DNA of 64,000 bases, from assembly GCA_030537735.1 (NCBI GenBank), contig JAUNVG010000002.1, positions 62,001 to 126,000 on the forward strand, read 5' to 3'. A program made the translations under genes and the position numbers. Each line of letters opens with the position of its first letter. Position 1 is the stretch's first letter. Source of the stretch: Actinomycetaceae bacterium. Lineage in GTDB: Bacteria > Actinomycetota > Actinomycetes > Actinomycetales > Actinomycetaceae. This document shows positions 34,404 through 43,441 of this stretch, in pieces. The notes beneath the pieces are model-generated. The model was not told where the DNA came from. It made no database searches and saw only the letters and a list, made by a program, of their open reading frames with translations.

Positions 34404-35495
34404 CTAGTCGGGCATCGACATCCGCTTCACCTGCGCCGCCAAGTCAGCGACCGCGCAATCGTCGAACTGTGAGGCTAACTGGCTCTGGCTCAGGGGGCGG
34501 GGGCGACGCCAAAAACTGGCGTGATTACGTATGTCCATGTCGGCGAAAACCCGCGCCACCGCCTCGTGCGTGAGGGCGTGGAAGGAACCGTCGGACTGGC
34601 TGGTTCCAACCGCCTGCAACTCCAGGCGCAAATGCTGGTAGCGGGCGTAGATCGCCAGCCGTTCAGCGCGAAACACTCCCAACTGACTCAACCCCAGTAG
34701 GCGCCACGGAAGTGGAGGGGTCTCCAACAGCCAGTTCGTCACCGTCTCCGACAATCCGCCGCGCCCCGCCTGCTGGGCGATGTCGCGCATATTCGCTTTA
34801 GCCCAAAGCACTTTCCCGCAACTGACCACAGCGAAATAATCCGCCGCAGCCGAAGGAGCCAGCAACGCTCCCCACAAGTCCGCGGTGTACTCCTCAGCCC
34901 GCTGCGCCACGCGCGACAGGTAGGGGGTGACTTGGGTGATGGCGGAAAGGAACTGACTGGTGAACGTGCGCTCCCCGGTAGCTACCAGGCCGATCTCGCG
35001 GGCGAGGGCGAACTCCAAGGCGGCGCGGCGACCGTCCTCGCGATGGTTTTCCACCAAATCGGGATGCAGGGTGATGACGGCGTGCGCGAAACGAACCGAG
35101 GAACTCGCTAGGGAAGTGCTACCGCGACAGATCACCACCTTAGGTAACTGCTCTAACCCCACCAACTCGCAGTAGTGGCGGGTGAGGGCATGCACCTGCG
35201 GGAACTGGGTGGGGCTGACCACCGCGCCCGTTACTTTCGGGCGCGCGGTTTCAGTTGAGCGCGTGAACATTAATAGCGCGGGAACCACCACCACGATGGC
35301 GATCGCCAGCGCCACGATATTGTGCATCGTGGGGGAGAGGGAACCTAACTGTAAGTTCCTCGTTAGAATCAGCGCGATCGCCACCACTGCGATCACCACC
35401 AGGGCGATGGTGACGGTTGCGGAAATAACGATTATGCGGTCGTGCCAGGGGTGGCGTAGTTTTTTAGCTTGTTCAGCGCTAATGGGACTAGGCAT
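34404..35495 (-). CDS. Degenerate M48-like membrane protein (pseudopeptidase)
   Basis: The 363 residues begin with a basic stretch and two membrane helices (about 20-45 and 58-78), followed by a soluble domain that resembles M48/HtpX peptidases. The zinc helix that should read HExxH is ALAREIGLV (163-171): the glutamate (Glu167) remains but both histidines are lost. The second motif survives as RAEEYTADLWGA (199-210). It is therefore expected not to bind catalytic zinc. TATCAT ends 7 nt before the ATG. It is divergent from an unknown membrane protein gene, which may be its partner. Confidence 0.65.
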   Translation of the reverse strand: MPSPISAEQAKKLRHPWHDRIIVISATVTIALVVIAVVAIALILTRNLQLGSLSPTMHNIVALAIAIVVVVPALLMFTRSTETARPKVTGAVVSPTQFPQVHALTRHYCELVGLEQLPKVVICRGSTSLASSSVRFAHAVITLHPDLVENHREDGRRAALEFALAREIGLVATGERTFTSQFLSAITQVTPYLSRVAQRAEEYTADLWGALLAPSAAADYFAVVSCGKVLWAKANMRDIAQQAGRGGLSETVTNWLLETPPLPWRLLGLSQLGVFRAERLAIYARYQHLRLELQAVGTSQSDGSFHALTHEAVARVFADMDIRNHASFWRRPRPLSQSQLASQFDDCAVADLAAQVKRMSMPD

Positions 35496-35502
35496 AAAAC
35501 CA

Positions 35503-35508
35503 ATGATA
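35503..35508 (-). promoter_or_regulatory. Leaderless -10 element of the M48-like gene
   Basis: TATCAT ends 7 nt before the ATG at 35495; no ribosome site. Confidence 0.5.
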
Positions 35509-35615
35509 TCGGCACGGGCGGATAGTATTTAAGGCCTGCGCATATACTGGCGCAGTAAACTGACTGGAAGAAGTGGCAGTTTTGCCTACATGTTGGCACT
35601 AGGAGGTAGCTGGGG

Positions 35616-36464
35616 ATGAGCGGTCCCGGTCTGTTCCGGTTCGTCGGCCTGGCCATTGCGGCGGTAATAGCATTGGCGATCCTACCTCTGGTTAAGGGCG
35701 ATAAGTTGCCACGCAAGAAGAGGCGTCCACTGAACTTTGAAGCCCCGGTCGAACCGTTAACGGGCTCCCCCGTGGTGCGACAAGCAGCTATGGCGCAGCG
35801 CCAGGTACGCCCCCAGATCATTGCCTGGAACCTGGTGGTGGCAGCGGTAATTGTGATTTCGTTTGCGCTTGCAGATCTGCCGGTTCGTTCCCTGGCGGGG
35901 GTGCCTTTTATCGTTCCCCTGATAGTGGTAGTTACCAGCCTGGTTTTGATGGTCTCTGCCTGGCATTTTTTCCGGGTAGCGAAGAATACTGCCGCCGTTG
36001 ACGCTAAGTCTGCCACCATAGTGAAGAATGCCCAAGGACATGGCACGGTGGTCATACATGCTTATTTGACCTCGTGTAGTTTCCGGCGACAAAACCTTTT
36101 TAACGCCCACGGCAAGGTGCAACTAGGTTCGGCGCAACTGCCGAAACCGATTGTGATCTCGCTTCAAACCTGGCAGCTACCGAACCTGGTGAACGCGCTG
36201 GCGATCTTGGCTGCGGAAGGGCGTTTCGCCCCGGAAAAGGTAGTGGGAGGCAGTTTAGAAGCCCGCCGAGACTGGTTGGTTGACTTCTTCGCGGCATTGG
36301 AACTTGCTAGTGGCAAGCAGCTTTCCACGGCTTTGCGTGACCGCCTAATGCGCGGGCCGCTCATGCGTCCGGACCAGTTCAGTAGTTCACCTAACCTTCT
36401 GGGGCTGGCGGAGTACCACTACCGCGGAACGCGCGCATGGTGGGAAGCTAGCGACCTCGGGTAA
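35616..36464 (+). CDS. Membrane protein of unknown function, divergent from the M48-like gene
   Basis: The 282 residues have a first hydrophobic helix (about 7-26), a basic loop KGDKLPRKKRR, and then a helix pair at about 70-88 and 96-116. A soluble C-terminal region of about 160 residues follows, with no recognised motif. AGGAGG precedes the ATG. The 120-bp divergent promoter region is shared with the degenerate M48-like gene, which is also an N-terminally anchored membrane protein, so a joint role is possible. Downstream is a 300-bp non-coding stretch. Confidence 0.65.
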   Translation: MSGPGLFRFVGLAIAAVIALAILPLVKGDKLPRKKRRPLNFEAPVEPLTGSPVVRQAAMAQRQVRPQIIAWNLVVAAVIVISFALADLPVRSLAGVPFIVPLIVVVTSLVLMVSAWHFFRVAKNTAAVDAKSATIVKNAQGHGTVVIHAYLTSCSFRRQNLFNAHGKVQLGSAQLPKPIVISLQTWQLPNLVNALAILAAEGRFAPEKVVGGSLEARRDWLVDFFAALELASGKQLSTALRDRLMRGPLMRPDQFSSSPNLLGLAEYHYRGTRAWWEASDLG

Positions 36465-36546
36465 GACCCGCGCATTCTGCGCCCCGCACTCCGGCGGCGC
36501 GTCTACCTGGCTGGCACAATCGTGACGGTAATGTGCCCGTGCCACC

Positions 36547-36631
36547 ACCCCGCCCCGCCCGTCGGCGTCGCCCACGCCACCGCCTGTGCCGCGACCCCGC
36601 CCCGCCCGTCGGCGTCGCCCACGCCACCGCC
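36547..36631 (+). repeat. Two perfect 38-bp direct repeats, period 47 bp
   Basis: Copies at 36547-36584 and 36594-36631 are identical and separated by 9 bp. The unit is C-rich (contains GTCGGCGTCGCCCACGCC). Partial C-rich copies continue to about 36663. Confidence 0.9.
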
Positions 36632-36703
36632 CGGCGATCCCGTCCCGCCCACGCCCCGCCCGCCTTCGCTTGCAGTAGCGGGGCGAAAGCTAATCCCAAC
36701 AGT

Positions 36704-36746
36704 TAAGCGCCGGTTGCGTGGGGGATACCCACACAACCGGCGCTTA
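36704..36746 (-). terminator. Long hairpin at the end of the subtilase gene
   Basis: Arms 36704-36722 and 36728-36746 pair over 19 positions with a single mismatch around a 5-nt loop. No T-run follows on either strand, so it is an intrinsic-like or stabilising structure shared by the two converging units. Confidence 0.65.
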
Positions 36747-36769
36747 CTGCAGCTACTTGGCGTTAAAGG

Positions 36770-39700
36770 TTACTGACGGTGTGAACGCCGCCGAACCATT
36801 ACCAAGCCAAGCCCGCCGGCTCCGAATACGGTGGCTAGAATCACCAGGATTCCAGCTTCCGTACCGGTCTTAGCCAGGGAGGAACCGGACTGGTTCACGC
36901 CTCCCGGAACCGTCGGCAGATCCGTGGGATCAGCCGGAGCCGGACGCACCGGGCCGGGTTCTACCGGGTCGGGCACTACCGGATCAGGATCACTGGGATC
37001 GGGCACCACCGGAGCGGGGGCCTGAACCGTGACCTGAACGGTCCGGGTGGTGACGTTACCGGCGGAGTCGGTAACGCTCAACACCAGTTCAACCGTTTCG
37101 CCTTCAACCAGGTCGGAGCTGTCAAATGCCAGTTCCAGGTCCTTATCCAAGTCGTCTACCACCTGGTAGGCGTCGCGGATCTGCTGGTCGATGTCCTTGT
37201 TCGGGTCAACGGTCAAAGCATCCGGACCAACGATGCTGGGAGCGTCATCGACGCGGAACGATACTGCCGTATCACTGCGGTTACCGGCCTTGTCGGTGGA
37301 GGTAGCCACCAGGTCGTGATCGCCAGCAGCGAGCGGGTTATCCAGCTTCAAGGTCAAGACAGTGTAGCCTTCACCGGAAGGAGCAGCAGGCGCGTCAGTT
37401 TCCTCCACATTGGAAACGTCAGCGGTGGCCTTATCCTCCAGTTGCGACTTCGAAAGCACAACTTCATCAGCGGAATCGTTAGCAGCAACAGTATTCGCCT
37501 GGCGGTTTGCACCCACGGTGGTGGGGAACCCGGGGTCGGGCTCACCATCAACGTAGATCTCCGCACCCGGAGCCGTCACGTAGTTGGTGATCACGGTATT
37601 AACCTCTTGACCATCCAGCATCACCTTCAGATCCTGCAAGTGCGGATCCTCAGTGCGCACCGTGATTTCCTGGGTGGAAGGAATGGTCTGGCCATTTTCC
37701 ACACCGGAAATGTTCAGCTCTGGCGCAATCGCGTCGATAATCACGGGAATCAACTGCAAGTAGGCGTTGCCCGCTTGGTCGTAAAGGCCGAGCAAGATGT
37801 GATCACCGTCAGCGACCGGCACGTCGGATTCGAAGGACTTGCGGTTAGCAACCGGGGAAGGATCGTCAATGTCGAAGAAGTCTTCCACCACGTTACCGTT
37901 CAAAGTCAGGGAGTAGCCGAAGGCGTTATCCCACACTTCACCGGCGAACTTCACATCGGAAGTGTCCTGGCGGTAGAGCGCACCGTCTTCGTGAATGTTC
38001 GGGCTGGTTAGGTCGAAACCAGGAACCTTGGAGTCGAACAGGATCTTGAGTTTGGAATCAAAATCAACTCGACCGTCAACGTCCACGATCTTCACATTCA
38101 CAGAAGTAATGCCCTGCTTCAACGGCACGGGAGTGGAGAAGCTACCATCGGGCGCTACCTCAACTGCCTTGCCATCTACTTCAAACAGGGAAGGTACCCG
38201 GTTGAAGGTGCCGTAGAAGTCGAGGACGTGACCGCCGTCCTCCACCGTGACATCTGCCGAATCCGGTTCAACGAAGTTGAAACGCTTCTTCGGATCGACG
38301 TTGGCATCCAACTTCAGTTCGCTGTTATCAGCAGTTGCCTCACGTGCCAGGGCGATGACCTGGTTGGTGACGTTTACCCCGTCACTGGCTACCACTGCGA
38401 AAGCGGAAACCGATTCGTCGGGGGTGACGTTGGCAGTGAACTTACCGTCGGTTACAGCAACGTCCTGGCCATCGACTCGTACCGAATCAATCTGAGCCAA
38501 GTTGTCACTTACCGTGCCCGTAACCGTCACGCTGCCGTTTTCTAGCTCCACCGGGGCGCTAGTGTCGGGGCTGGTGATGGTTAGTTCCGGAGCAGTGTTG
38601 TCCACCACCACAGTTACCGTGGTGGTCTGAGCAACCGTTCCGTCAGCCAGTTTGGCTTCCACGGTCACCTCATTGCTGCCTTCGCTGACGGCTACCCAGG
38701 TTGCGAAGCTACCGTCTTCCACGGCAGTTTCCTCACCGTTCACGCTCACGGTGGTTACGTCCGCGCGGACCTTACCGGCAACCAGGATCTGTCCATCTTG
38801 CAGGTAGGGGTCACCGGTGTATCCGGAGATAGAACGGTCGTTGATTGGGTCTACGTCGAGCCCAACTGGGGTGTCAATAATCAACGCGCTTTCGTTCAGG
38901 AATACCGTCTTTTCAGTGATATTCCCAGCCATGTCGATGGCGTTGATGGAGACATACCGCAGGGAGCTGGCGTTTTCTATGCGCAGGTCGAAGGTGCCTT
39001 CTTGGCCGGCAACCTTAGTGGCATCCATCTGCAGACCGTTGTTGGAATCGATCGCGATGAATCCGTTGCCACCTAGCAGTCCCACTTCGTCTGTAACTTT
39101 CAGGCGGATGGTGGCGACGTCGTCAGCATCGGGGTCACCAACGCTTTCTACCGTTACGGTGGGAGCCACGGTGTCGACCGTGAAGCCCATGTCGGTAACT
39201 TGCGGGTTCCAACCTTCAGCCAGCGTGGATTCAATCCGCATGGTGTAGTTGCCGTCCGGAACGACTTCGAAGGCAGCTAGCTGCGGGTTCCACACCTTCC
39301 CGTCGAAAGCGTGGGCAGTGAGTGTTTCAGAGAAGTTAATCTCTGGGTTCTCAATGTAGTGCGACAGCATGGGTCGCGAAAGGTTACGTTCCGTACCTAG
39401 CTTCCGCACGACCTCACCGGACTCGTTAAGGACACTAACCTCGGTCTTGCGGGCGTTACGCAGCATCGCGAGGGCGGGGAATACCTGGTCCTTCAGTCCA
39501 TCACCGTTGGGTGAAATCACGGTCTGACCCGGGCGGAGCACAGCGTCCTTACCGTTTACGCGGCTCATCAAAGCCGTGTAGGTGATGTTGCCGCGGCCCA
39601 ATACCTGGGACAGGAAAGGAATCTCATCGCCGTAGATCGAGCTGTCCACAATCGGTTCCGCATTCCAGTTTCCAGCGAAACCAAGGTAGGGAATCGACAG

Positions 39701-41917
39701 TGAAGGCTGCGCGGGGTTTTGGGATTCGAACTTCACCCAGCCGCTCACCCAGTGAGCCTGCCCGCTATCAGCGGTGACGGTGAAGTCAACGGTGGTTTGC
39801 CCACCGGCAGGAACGGTCACGGTGTCGGCAGCAACAGAGAGGCTATCAACTGCCGAGCAGGAAGTTTCAATGGCTTCGCCAGTACCGTTGGTTTCGTTAA
39901 CCACGCAGGTGCCGCCGGTGTTGAAAGTCAAGCTCTCAACGCCGGTGTTGGTGAGGGTCACGGTGCGGGTTTGGCTGCCGTTAACCTCTTTCAGCTCCAC
40001 CCAGGGGGAGTCGTCTACGGTGGCGAAAACCGAAGTGTCCATGGCGTCCTTAGTTTGCACCAAGCCCGCACCCATTTGGCGTGCGGAGTAGGGCACGGAA
40101 TCACCGGTGGTGAGGATCTTAGCGGTGTTAGCCAAGGCCACGCGGATGCGTTCGTTCAGCTCGACAGCACTCAAAGTGGGGTACTTCTTCGCCATTTCTT
40201 CACGCATCAAAGCCGTCACACCGGCAACGTGCGGTGCCGCCATGGAAGTGCCGGACATCATGCCGTACTTGTCACCATTGAGGGTTGAGTAGACGTTGCC
40301 ACCAATACCCGCTAGCTGCGGTTTGAAGGACAGGTCTGAGGTGGAGCCCCAAGAAGTGAACGAAGAAGGTTCCAAAGAGTTCGCGGTGGGGACGATCTTG
40401 CGATCATCGGTGAACTTAATGGTTACTTCTTTGCCGGCGTTAATGGCATCAGCTAGGCTCTGGCCGTCGCTGTGCCCCATGCCCGCTACCGGGATTTCGA
40501 AGGAGTTGATCCCACCCATGCCGGGGATTTCGTCCCCGCCGGCAGAGTGGTTGTAGATAACCACACCGACAGCGCCCTTCGCGAGGGCGTTGGAAACTTT
40601 ATCGGCGAAGGTCAGTTCGCCACGTTCAATCAAGACGTAGTTGTCTTTGGCGGTGTCGGGAATCTGTTCGGGTTTACCTACCTGGCCGTAGACCAGTTTA
40701 TGGGCGGCATCGTCACGGGTGCCATTTTGCAGGTCGTAGGCAACTTCCAGGGTGTCAGTCCCAGCGGTAGCCATCGCCACAGTTTGCACGGAAGCAGAGT
40801 TGTTTACTGAGGCCACGGAAATAGCGCCAGACCCGGTGGAGGGGCTACCAACAGAACCGTCGTCGAGCTTGTCGAAGAAGTCCACCGTGTTTCCTTGCAC
40901 GGAGGAGGACAAACCTTCGTTACCGGCGGCCACGATGACTTCCACGCCCGCATTTACAGCGTTCATAATGGCGCGCTGCTCACCGGATTCGTCCGAGACC
41001 AAGCCGTTGGCGGAACCTAGAGACATATTAATAATGTCGGCGCCTTGCTTGACGGATTCCTCAATGGCGGCAATGATGTCATCGCCAGCTGCTCCCCGGC
41101 CCTTGGCTGGGTCGTTGGAAAACACCTTCATCGCCAGCAGCTGGGCATTAGGCGCAACACCTTTAATGCGCCCGTTTTGAGAAACGTTTGCCTCTTCGCC
41201 ACCGTTGGCGGCTACGATACCGGCAACGTGCATGCCGTGCTGGGAAGCGGTGGTGTCAACGATGGTGGTGTTTTCGTCGGCGAAGTTATACCCGTAGGGG
41301 ACCTTCGCGGTGAAACCAGCGGCGGCGTCAAGCTTGGTGGCGACGCCGTCATCCAGACGCATATCTTGGTGGCTTGGGTCAATACCGGTGTCGATAATGG
41401 ACACTACGATTCCCGCGCCATCGACTTGGTTTTCGCTGCGCGCACTCACCGACTGGGTGAGTTCAGCAGCGGTTTCCATAATCGGATAGTAGGTTTTAAC
41501 CGGCTGCACGGAGCGTACTCGCGGTTCTGCTTTCAGCTCGGCGATCTTTTCCGTTGGGATGGTGGCGGAAAAACCCTTGACTAGGTAACCGAAGCTACGG
41601 TCGGGCTGTAGCTGGTATTTGTCTTTCCACTTTGTAATGAGGTCTTCCACTTCGGCCAGGCGAGCTAGCTCGTTGCCTGGGGTTTTGGGTTGACCGGTAA
41701 GTAGCACCATAACTTTTTGGGTGCTTTCAGTTTCAGGTGCAACTGTGGTCACATCTGAATCGGATTTTTCCAGTAACTCAAAGACGTTACTGGGAAGCGC
41801 CGGAGGGGTTTCCGGACTGGGGTTCTTACTTTCATCGGGGGCAGCGAAAGCTGCTGCCGGGGTGAAAGCTAGGGCCAGTCCAGTAACGCCGGCGAGGATC
41901 CGTGAAGTTGCTTTCAC
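36770..41917 (-). CDS. Cell-wall-anchored S8 subtilisin-like peptidase, C5a-peptidase/lactocepin type
   Basis: A 1715-residue secreted protease. A signal peptide ends around AAAFAAPDES (residue 26). An I9-type propeptide (about 65-145) is followed by the S8 domain with Asp176, His227 in QHGMHVAG, oxyanion Asn333 and Ser558 in SGTSMAAPH. A PA domain is inserted at about 390-500. Next come an Fn3-like domain (to about 750) and several Ig-like beta repeats (DNTAPELTITSP and similar). A Pro/Asp-rich wall-spanning stalk precedes the sorting signal LAKTG (1681-1685), a hydrophobic helix and RRRSHRQ. LAxTG is the type recognised by class E sortases of Actinobacteria. GTG 41917 has GGAG 7 nt upstream. 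It probably cleaves host or environmental proteins. Confidence 0.93.
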   Translation of the reverse strand: MKATSRILAGVTGLALAFTPAAAFAAPDESKNPSPETPPALPSNVFELLEKSDSDVTTVAPETESTQKVMVLLTGQPKTPGNELARLAEVEDLITKWKDKYQLQPDRSFGYLVKGFSATIPTEKIAELKAEPRVRSVQPVKTYYPIMETAAELTQSVSARSENQVDGAGIVVSIIDTGIDPSHQDMRLDDGVATKLDAAAGFTAKVPYGYNFADENTTIVDTTASQHGMHVAGIVAANGGEEANVSQNGRIKGVAPNAQLLAMKVFSNDPAKGRGAAGDDIIAAIEESVKQGADIINMSLGSANGLVSDESGEQRAIMNAVNAGVEVIVAAGNEGLSSSVQGNTVDFFDKLDDGSVGSPSTGSGAISVASVNNSASVQTVAMATAGTDTLEVAYDLQNGTRDDAAHKLVYGQVGKPEQIPDTAKDNYVLIERGELTFADKVSNALAKGAVGVVIYNHSAGGDEIPGMGGINSFEIPVAGMGHSDGQSLADAINAGKEVTIKFTDDRKIVPTANSLEPSSFTSWGSTSDLSFKPQLAGIGGNVYSTLNGDKYGMMSGTSMAAPHVAGVTALMREEMAKKYPTLSAVELNERIRVALANTAKILTTGDSVPYSARQMGAGLVQTKDAMDTSVFATVDDSPWVELKEVNGSQTRTVTLTNTGVESLTFNTGGTCVVNETNGTGEAIETSCSAVDSLSVAADTVTVPAGGQTTVDFTVTADSGQAHWVSGWVKFESQNPAQPSLSIPYLGFAGNWNAEPIVDSSIYGDEIPFLSQVLGRGNITYTALMSRVNGKDAVLRPGQTVISPNGDGLKDQVFPALAMLRNARKTEVSVLNESGEVVRKLGTERNLSRPMLSHYIENPEINFSETLTAHAFDGKVWNPQLAAFEVVPDGNYTMRIESTLAEGWNPQVTDMGFTVDTVAPTVTVESVGDPDADDVATIRLKVTDEVGLLGGNGFIAIDSNNGLQMDATKVAGQEGTFDLRIENASSLRYVSINAIDMAGNITEKTVFLNESALIIDTPVGLDVDPINDRSISGYTGDPYLQDGQILVAGKVRADVTTVSVNGEETAVEDGSFATWVAVSEGSNEVTVEAKLADGTVAQTTTVTVVVDNTAPELTITSPDTSAPVELENGSVTVTGTVSDNLAQIDSVRVDGQDVAVTDGKFTANVTPDESVSAFAVVASDGVNVTNQVIALAREATADNSELKLDANVDPKKRFNFVEPDSADVTVEDGGHVLDFYGTFNRVPSLFEVDGKAVEVAPDGSFSTPVPLKQGITSVNVKIVDVDGRVDFDSKLKILFDSKVPGFDLTSPNIHEDGALYRQDTSDVKFAGEVWDNAFGYSLTLNGNVVEDFFDIDDPSPVANRKSFESDVPVADGDHILLGLYDQAGNAYLQLIPVIIDAIAPELNISGVENGQTIPSTQEITVRTEDPHLQDLKVMLDGQEVNTVITNYVTAPGAEIYVDGEPDPGFPTTVGANRQANTVAANDSADEVVLSKSQLEDKATADVSNVEETDAPAAPSGEGYTVLTLKLDNPLAAGDHDLVATSTDKAGNRSDTAVSFRVDDAPSIVGPDALTVDPNKDIDQQIRDAYQVVDDLDKDLELAFDSSDLVEGETVELVLSVTDSAGNVTTRTVQVTVQAPAPVVPDPSDPDPVVPDPVEPGPVRPAPADPTDLPTVPGGVNQSGSSLAKTGTEAGILVILATVFGAGGLGLVMVRRRSHRQ

Positions 41918-42037
41918 TAGCTCACTCCATTTCGGCTGTATCTAACAGGACAATTCCAGGTTCCCAAAATATTTTCAGGAATGTGAACTATGTCCGAATA
42001 GTGTGAGCTTTTGCCTAGTTCAGTTTGAAATATTGCC

Positions 42038-43303
42038 CTACTTCTGCTCTAAGGAGGAACCCACCGGGGCAGTTAGGTGTATCAGCAGCGCCCCAATGAA
42101 GGTAGTCAGAGGAATCGCCGCAATCAGACCGATGGAGGCGATCAGGGTGCGCACGATTTCTTCCGCGATGTCGGAAGAGGTCACGATATCCCACCAGGGG
42201 CGATCCACCATCATTGCCAGCAGGAGGGCGGGTAGCGCAGTTCCCGCGTAGGCGAAAGCCAGGGTGTAAACAGTGGAGGCAATGTGGTCGCGTCCAATGC
42301 GCATGGCGCGGGCAAACAGGCGCGCCCGCCCCATCTGCGGGTTGGCTGCGTGTAGTTCCCAGATGGCTGAGGCCTGAGTGATAGTGACATCGTTGAGGGC
42401 ACCCAGGCCGGCAATCACGATTCCGCAGATCAACAGTGAAGGTAGGGCCACTGTGGGGAGGGTGCCGAAAATGAACTGAGCGTCTTCGGAGGTAGCTCCC
42501 GATAGGTGCACTGAACGCACTTGCCACATGGCTAGCAGCACGGTTAGTAGCAGGCCACCGAAGGTTCCTAGCAGCGCGGTGGTGGTGCGGATGGAAACCC
42601 CGTGGGCGAAGTAAACGGAGGAAAACATCATGGCGCACACTCCCACCAGTGTCACCGCCAGTGGGGAGTTGCCCGCCATTAGAGACGGCATGACGAAGTA
42701 CACCAAGATCAGGATTGAGGCCGCCAGGCCGGCGATGGCTGCCGCTCCTCGCCACCTGGCGACCACCACGACTAGCAGCAGGTAAATGGCTATCAGGATC
42801 ACCATCGGGGTGGTGCGCTCCACGTCCCAGTAATGGTAGAGCCCAGGGCCGTCAGGAAATGGCTGGGAGTGCAGTACTTTCACCACTGTGCCAACTGTGA
42901 GGGAGGCATACACTTCGGGTGGGATCTGCAAGGCAACCGCATCGCCTTTCCCTTCCCCGTCGATGACGGTGGCGCACACGGCACTTGGCGCTAGGCGTCC
43001 CCCTTCGGCCGGTGGGGCGGGCGCATTCGGCGCTACGGGCTGCATCGGGTTGGATAGCTGCGCGCAGTCGCGTTCATCTAAAGACGTCACTTCGACTTTG
43101 CCTGCCGTGGTGTTCTCCGCGTAGGGGGCAAGCGATCCCACTGGGGATTGCGGCGATGAGGGCCACAGCCAAAACATCCCGACTACGGTGAGTACCGCCA
43201 GTGGGACAACTAGGGCCGCCAGCAGGATGCGTATGTGGTTTAGTCTGCTTTTGGGTAGCGCGAGTGGTTCGTGGCTGTGAGCATGCGAATGGCCATGAGT
43301 CAT
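42038..43303 (-). CDS. YibE/F-family membrane protein
   Basis: The 421 residues start with a His-rich tail (MTHGHSHAHSHE). One helix (about 28-48) and an extracytoplasmic domain (50-165) follow, then about seven helices carrying the YibE/F domain (LGALNDVTITQASAIWELH, FARAMRIGRDHIASTVYTL, FAYAGTALPALL). Family function is unestablished; the histidines could bind a metal ion such as zinc or nickel. TAGGGT ends 6 nt before the ATG. It is monocistronic and divergent from the LTA-synthase-like gene. Confidence 0.88.
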   Translation of the reverse strand: MTHGHSHAHSHEPLALPKSRLNHIRILLAALVVPLAVLTVVGMFWLWPSSPQSPVGSLAPYAENTTAGKVEVTSLDERDCAQLSNPMQPVAPNAPAPPAEGGRLAPSAVCATVIDGEGKGDAVALQIPPEVYASLTVGTVVKVLHSQPFPDGPGLYHYWDVERTTPMVILIAIYLLLVVVVARWRGAAAIAGLAASILILVYFVMPSLMAGNSPLAVTLVGVCAMMFSSVYFAHGVSIRTTTALLGTFGGLLLTVLLAMWQVRSVHLSGATSEDAQFIFGTLPTVALPSLLICGIVIAGLGALNDVTITQASAIWELHAANPQMGRARLFARAMRIGRDHIASTVYTLAFAYAGTALPALLLAMMVDRPWWDIVTSSDIAEEIVRTLIASIGLIAAIPLTTFIGALLIHLTAPVGSSLEQK

Positions 43304-43309
43304 GGCACT

Positions 43310-43315
43310 ACCCTA
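43310..43315 (-). promoter_or_regulatory. Leaderless -10 element of the YibE/F gene
   Basis: TAGGGT ends 6 nt before the ATG at 43303; no ribosome site. Confidence 0.45.
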
Positions 43316-43368
43316 AGTGGCGCTCAGCCCGATGCCGTGTACGCGCGCCGCGCATCCTTAACATGCTG

Positions 43369-43410
43369 GCATTTTAGAAGTATCTAGGCAGTGTTTCTCT
43401 GCTAAAATGC
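43369..43410. promoter_or_regulatory. 9-bp inverted repeat over the -10 of the LTA-synthase-like gene
   Basis: GCATTTTAG (43369-43377) and CTAAAATGC (43402-43410) are perfect complements 24 bp apart. The right arm contains TAAAAT (43403-43408), a good -10, so a DNA-binding dimer or looped repressor site is possible. Confidence 0.45.
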
Positions 43411-43441
43411 GGTAGCTTACTTTAGTTCTTAGGAGCCAGAA

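Larger units (their letters stand above)
36465..36769. other. Non-coding 305-bp interval with repeats and a long hairpin
   Basis: No gene is seen between the unknown membrane protein and the subtilase, which converge here. The interval holds two perfect 38-bp direct repeats, a C-rich tail of partial repeats, and a 19-bp-stem hairpin next to the subtilase stop. Confidence 0.8.

Noticed and set aside
36547..36631. Short CRISPR array.
   Set aside because: Only two repeats, separated by 9 bp, with no cas genes and with degenerate C-rich continuation.
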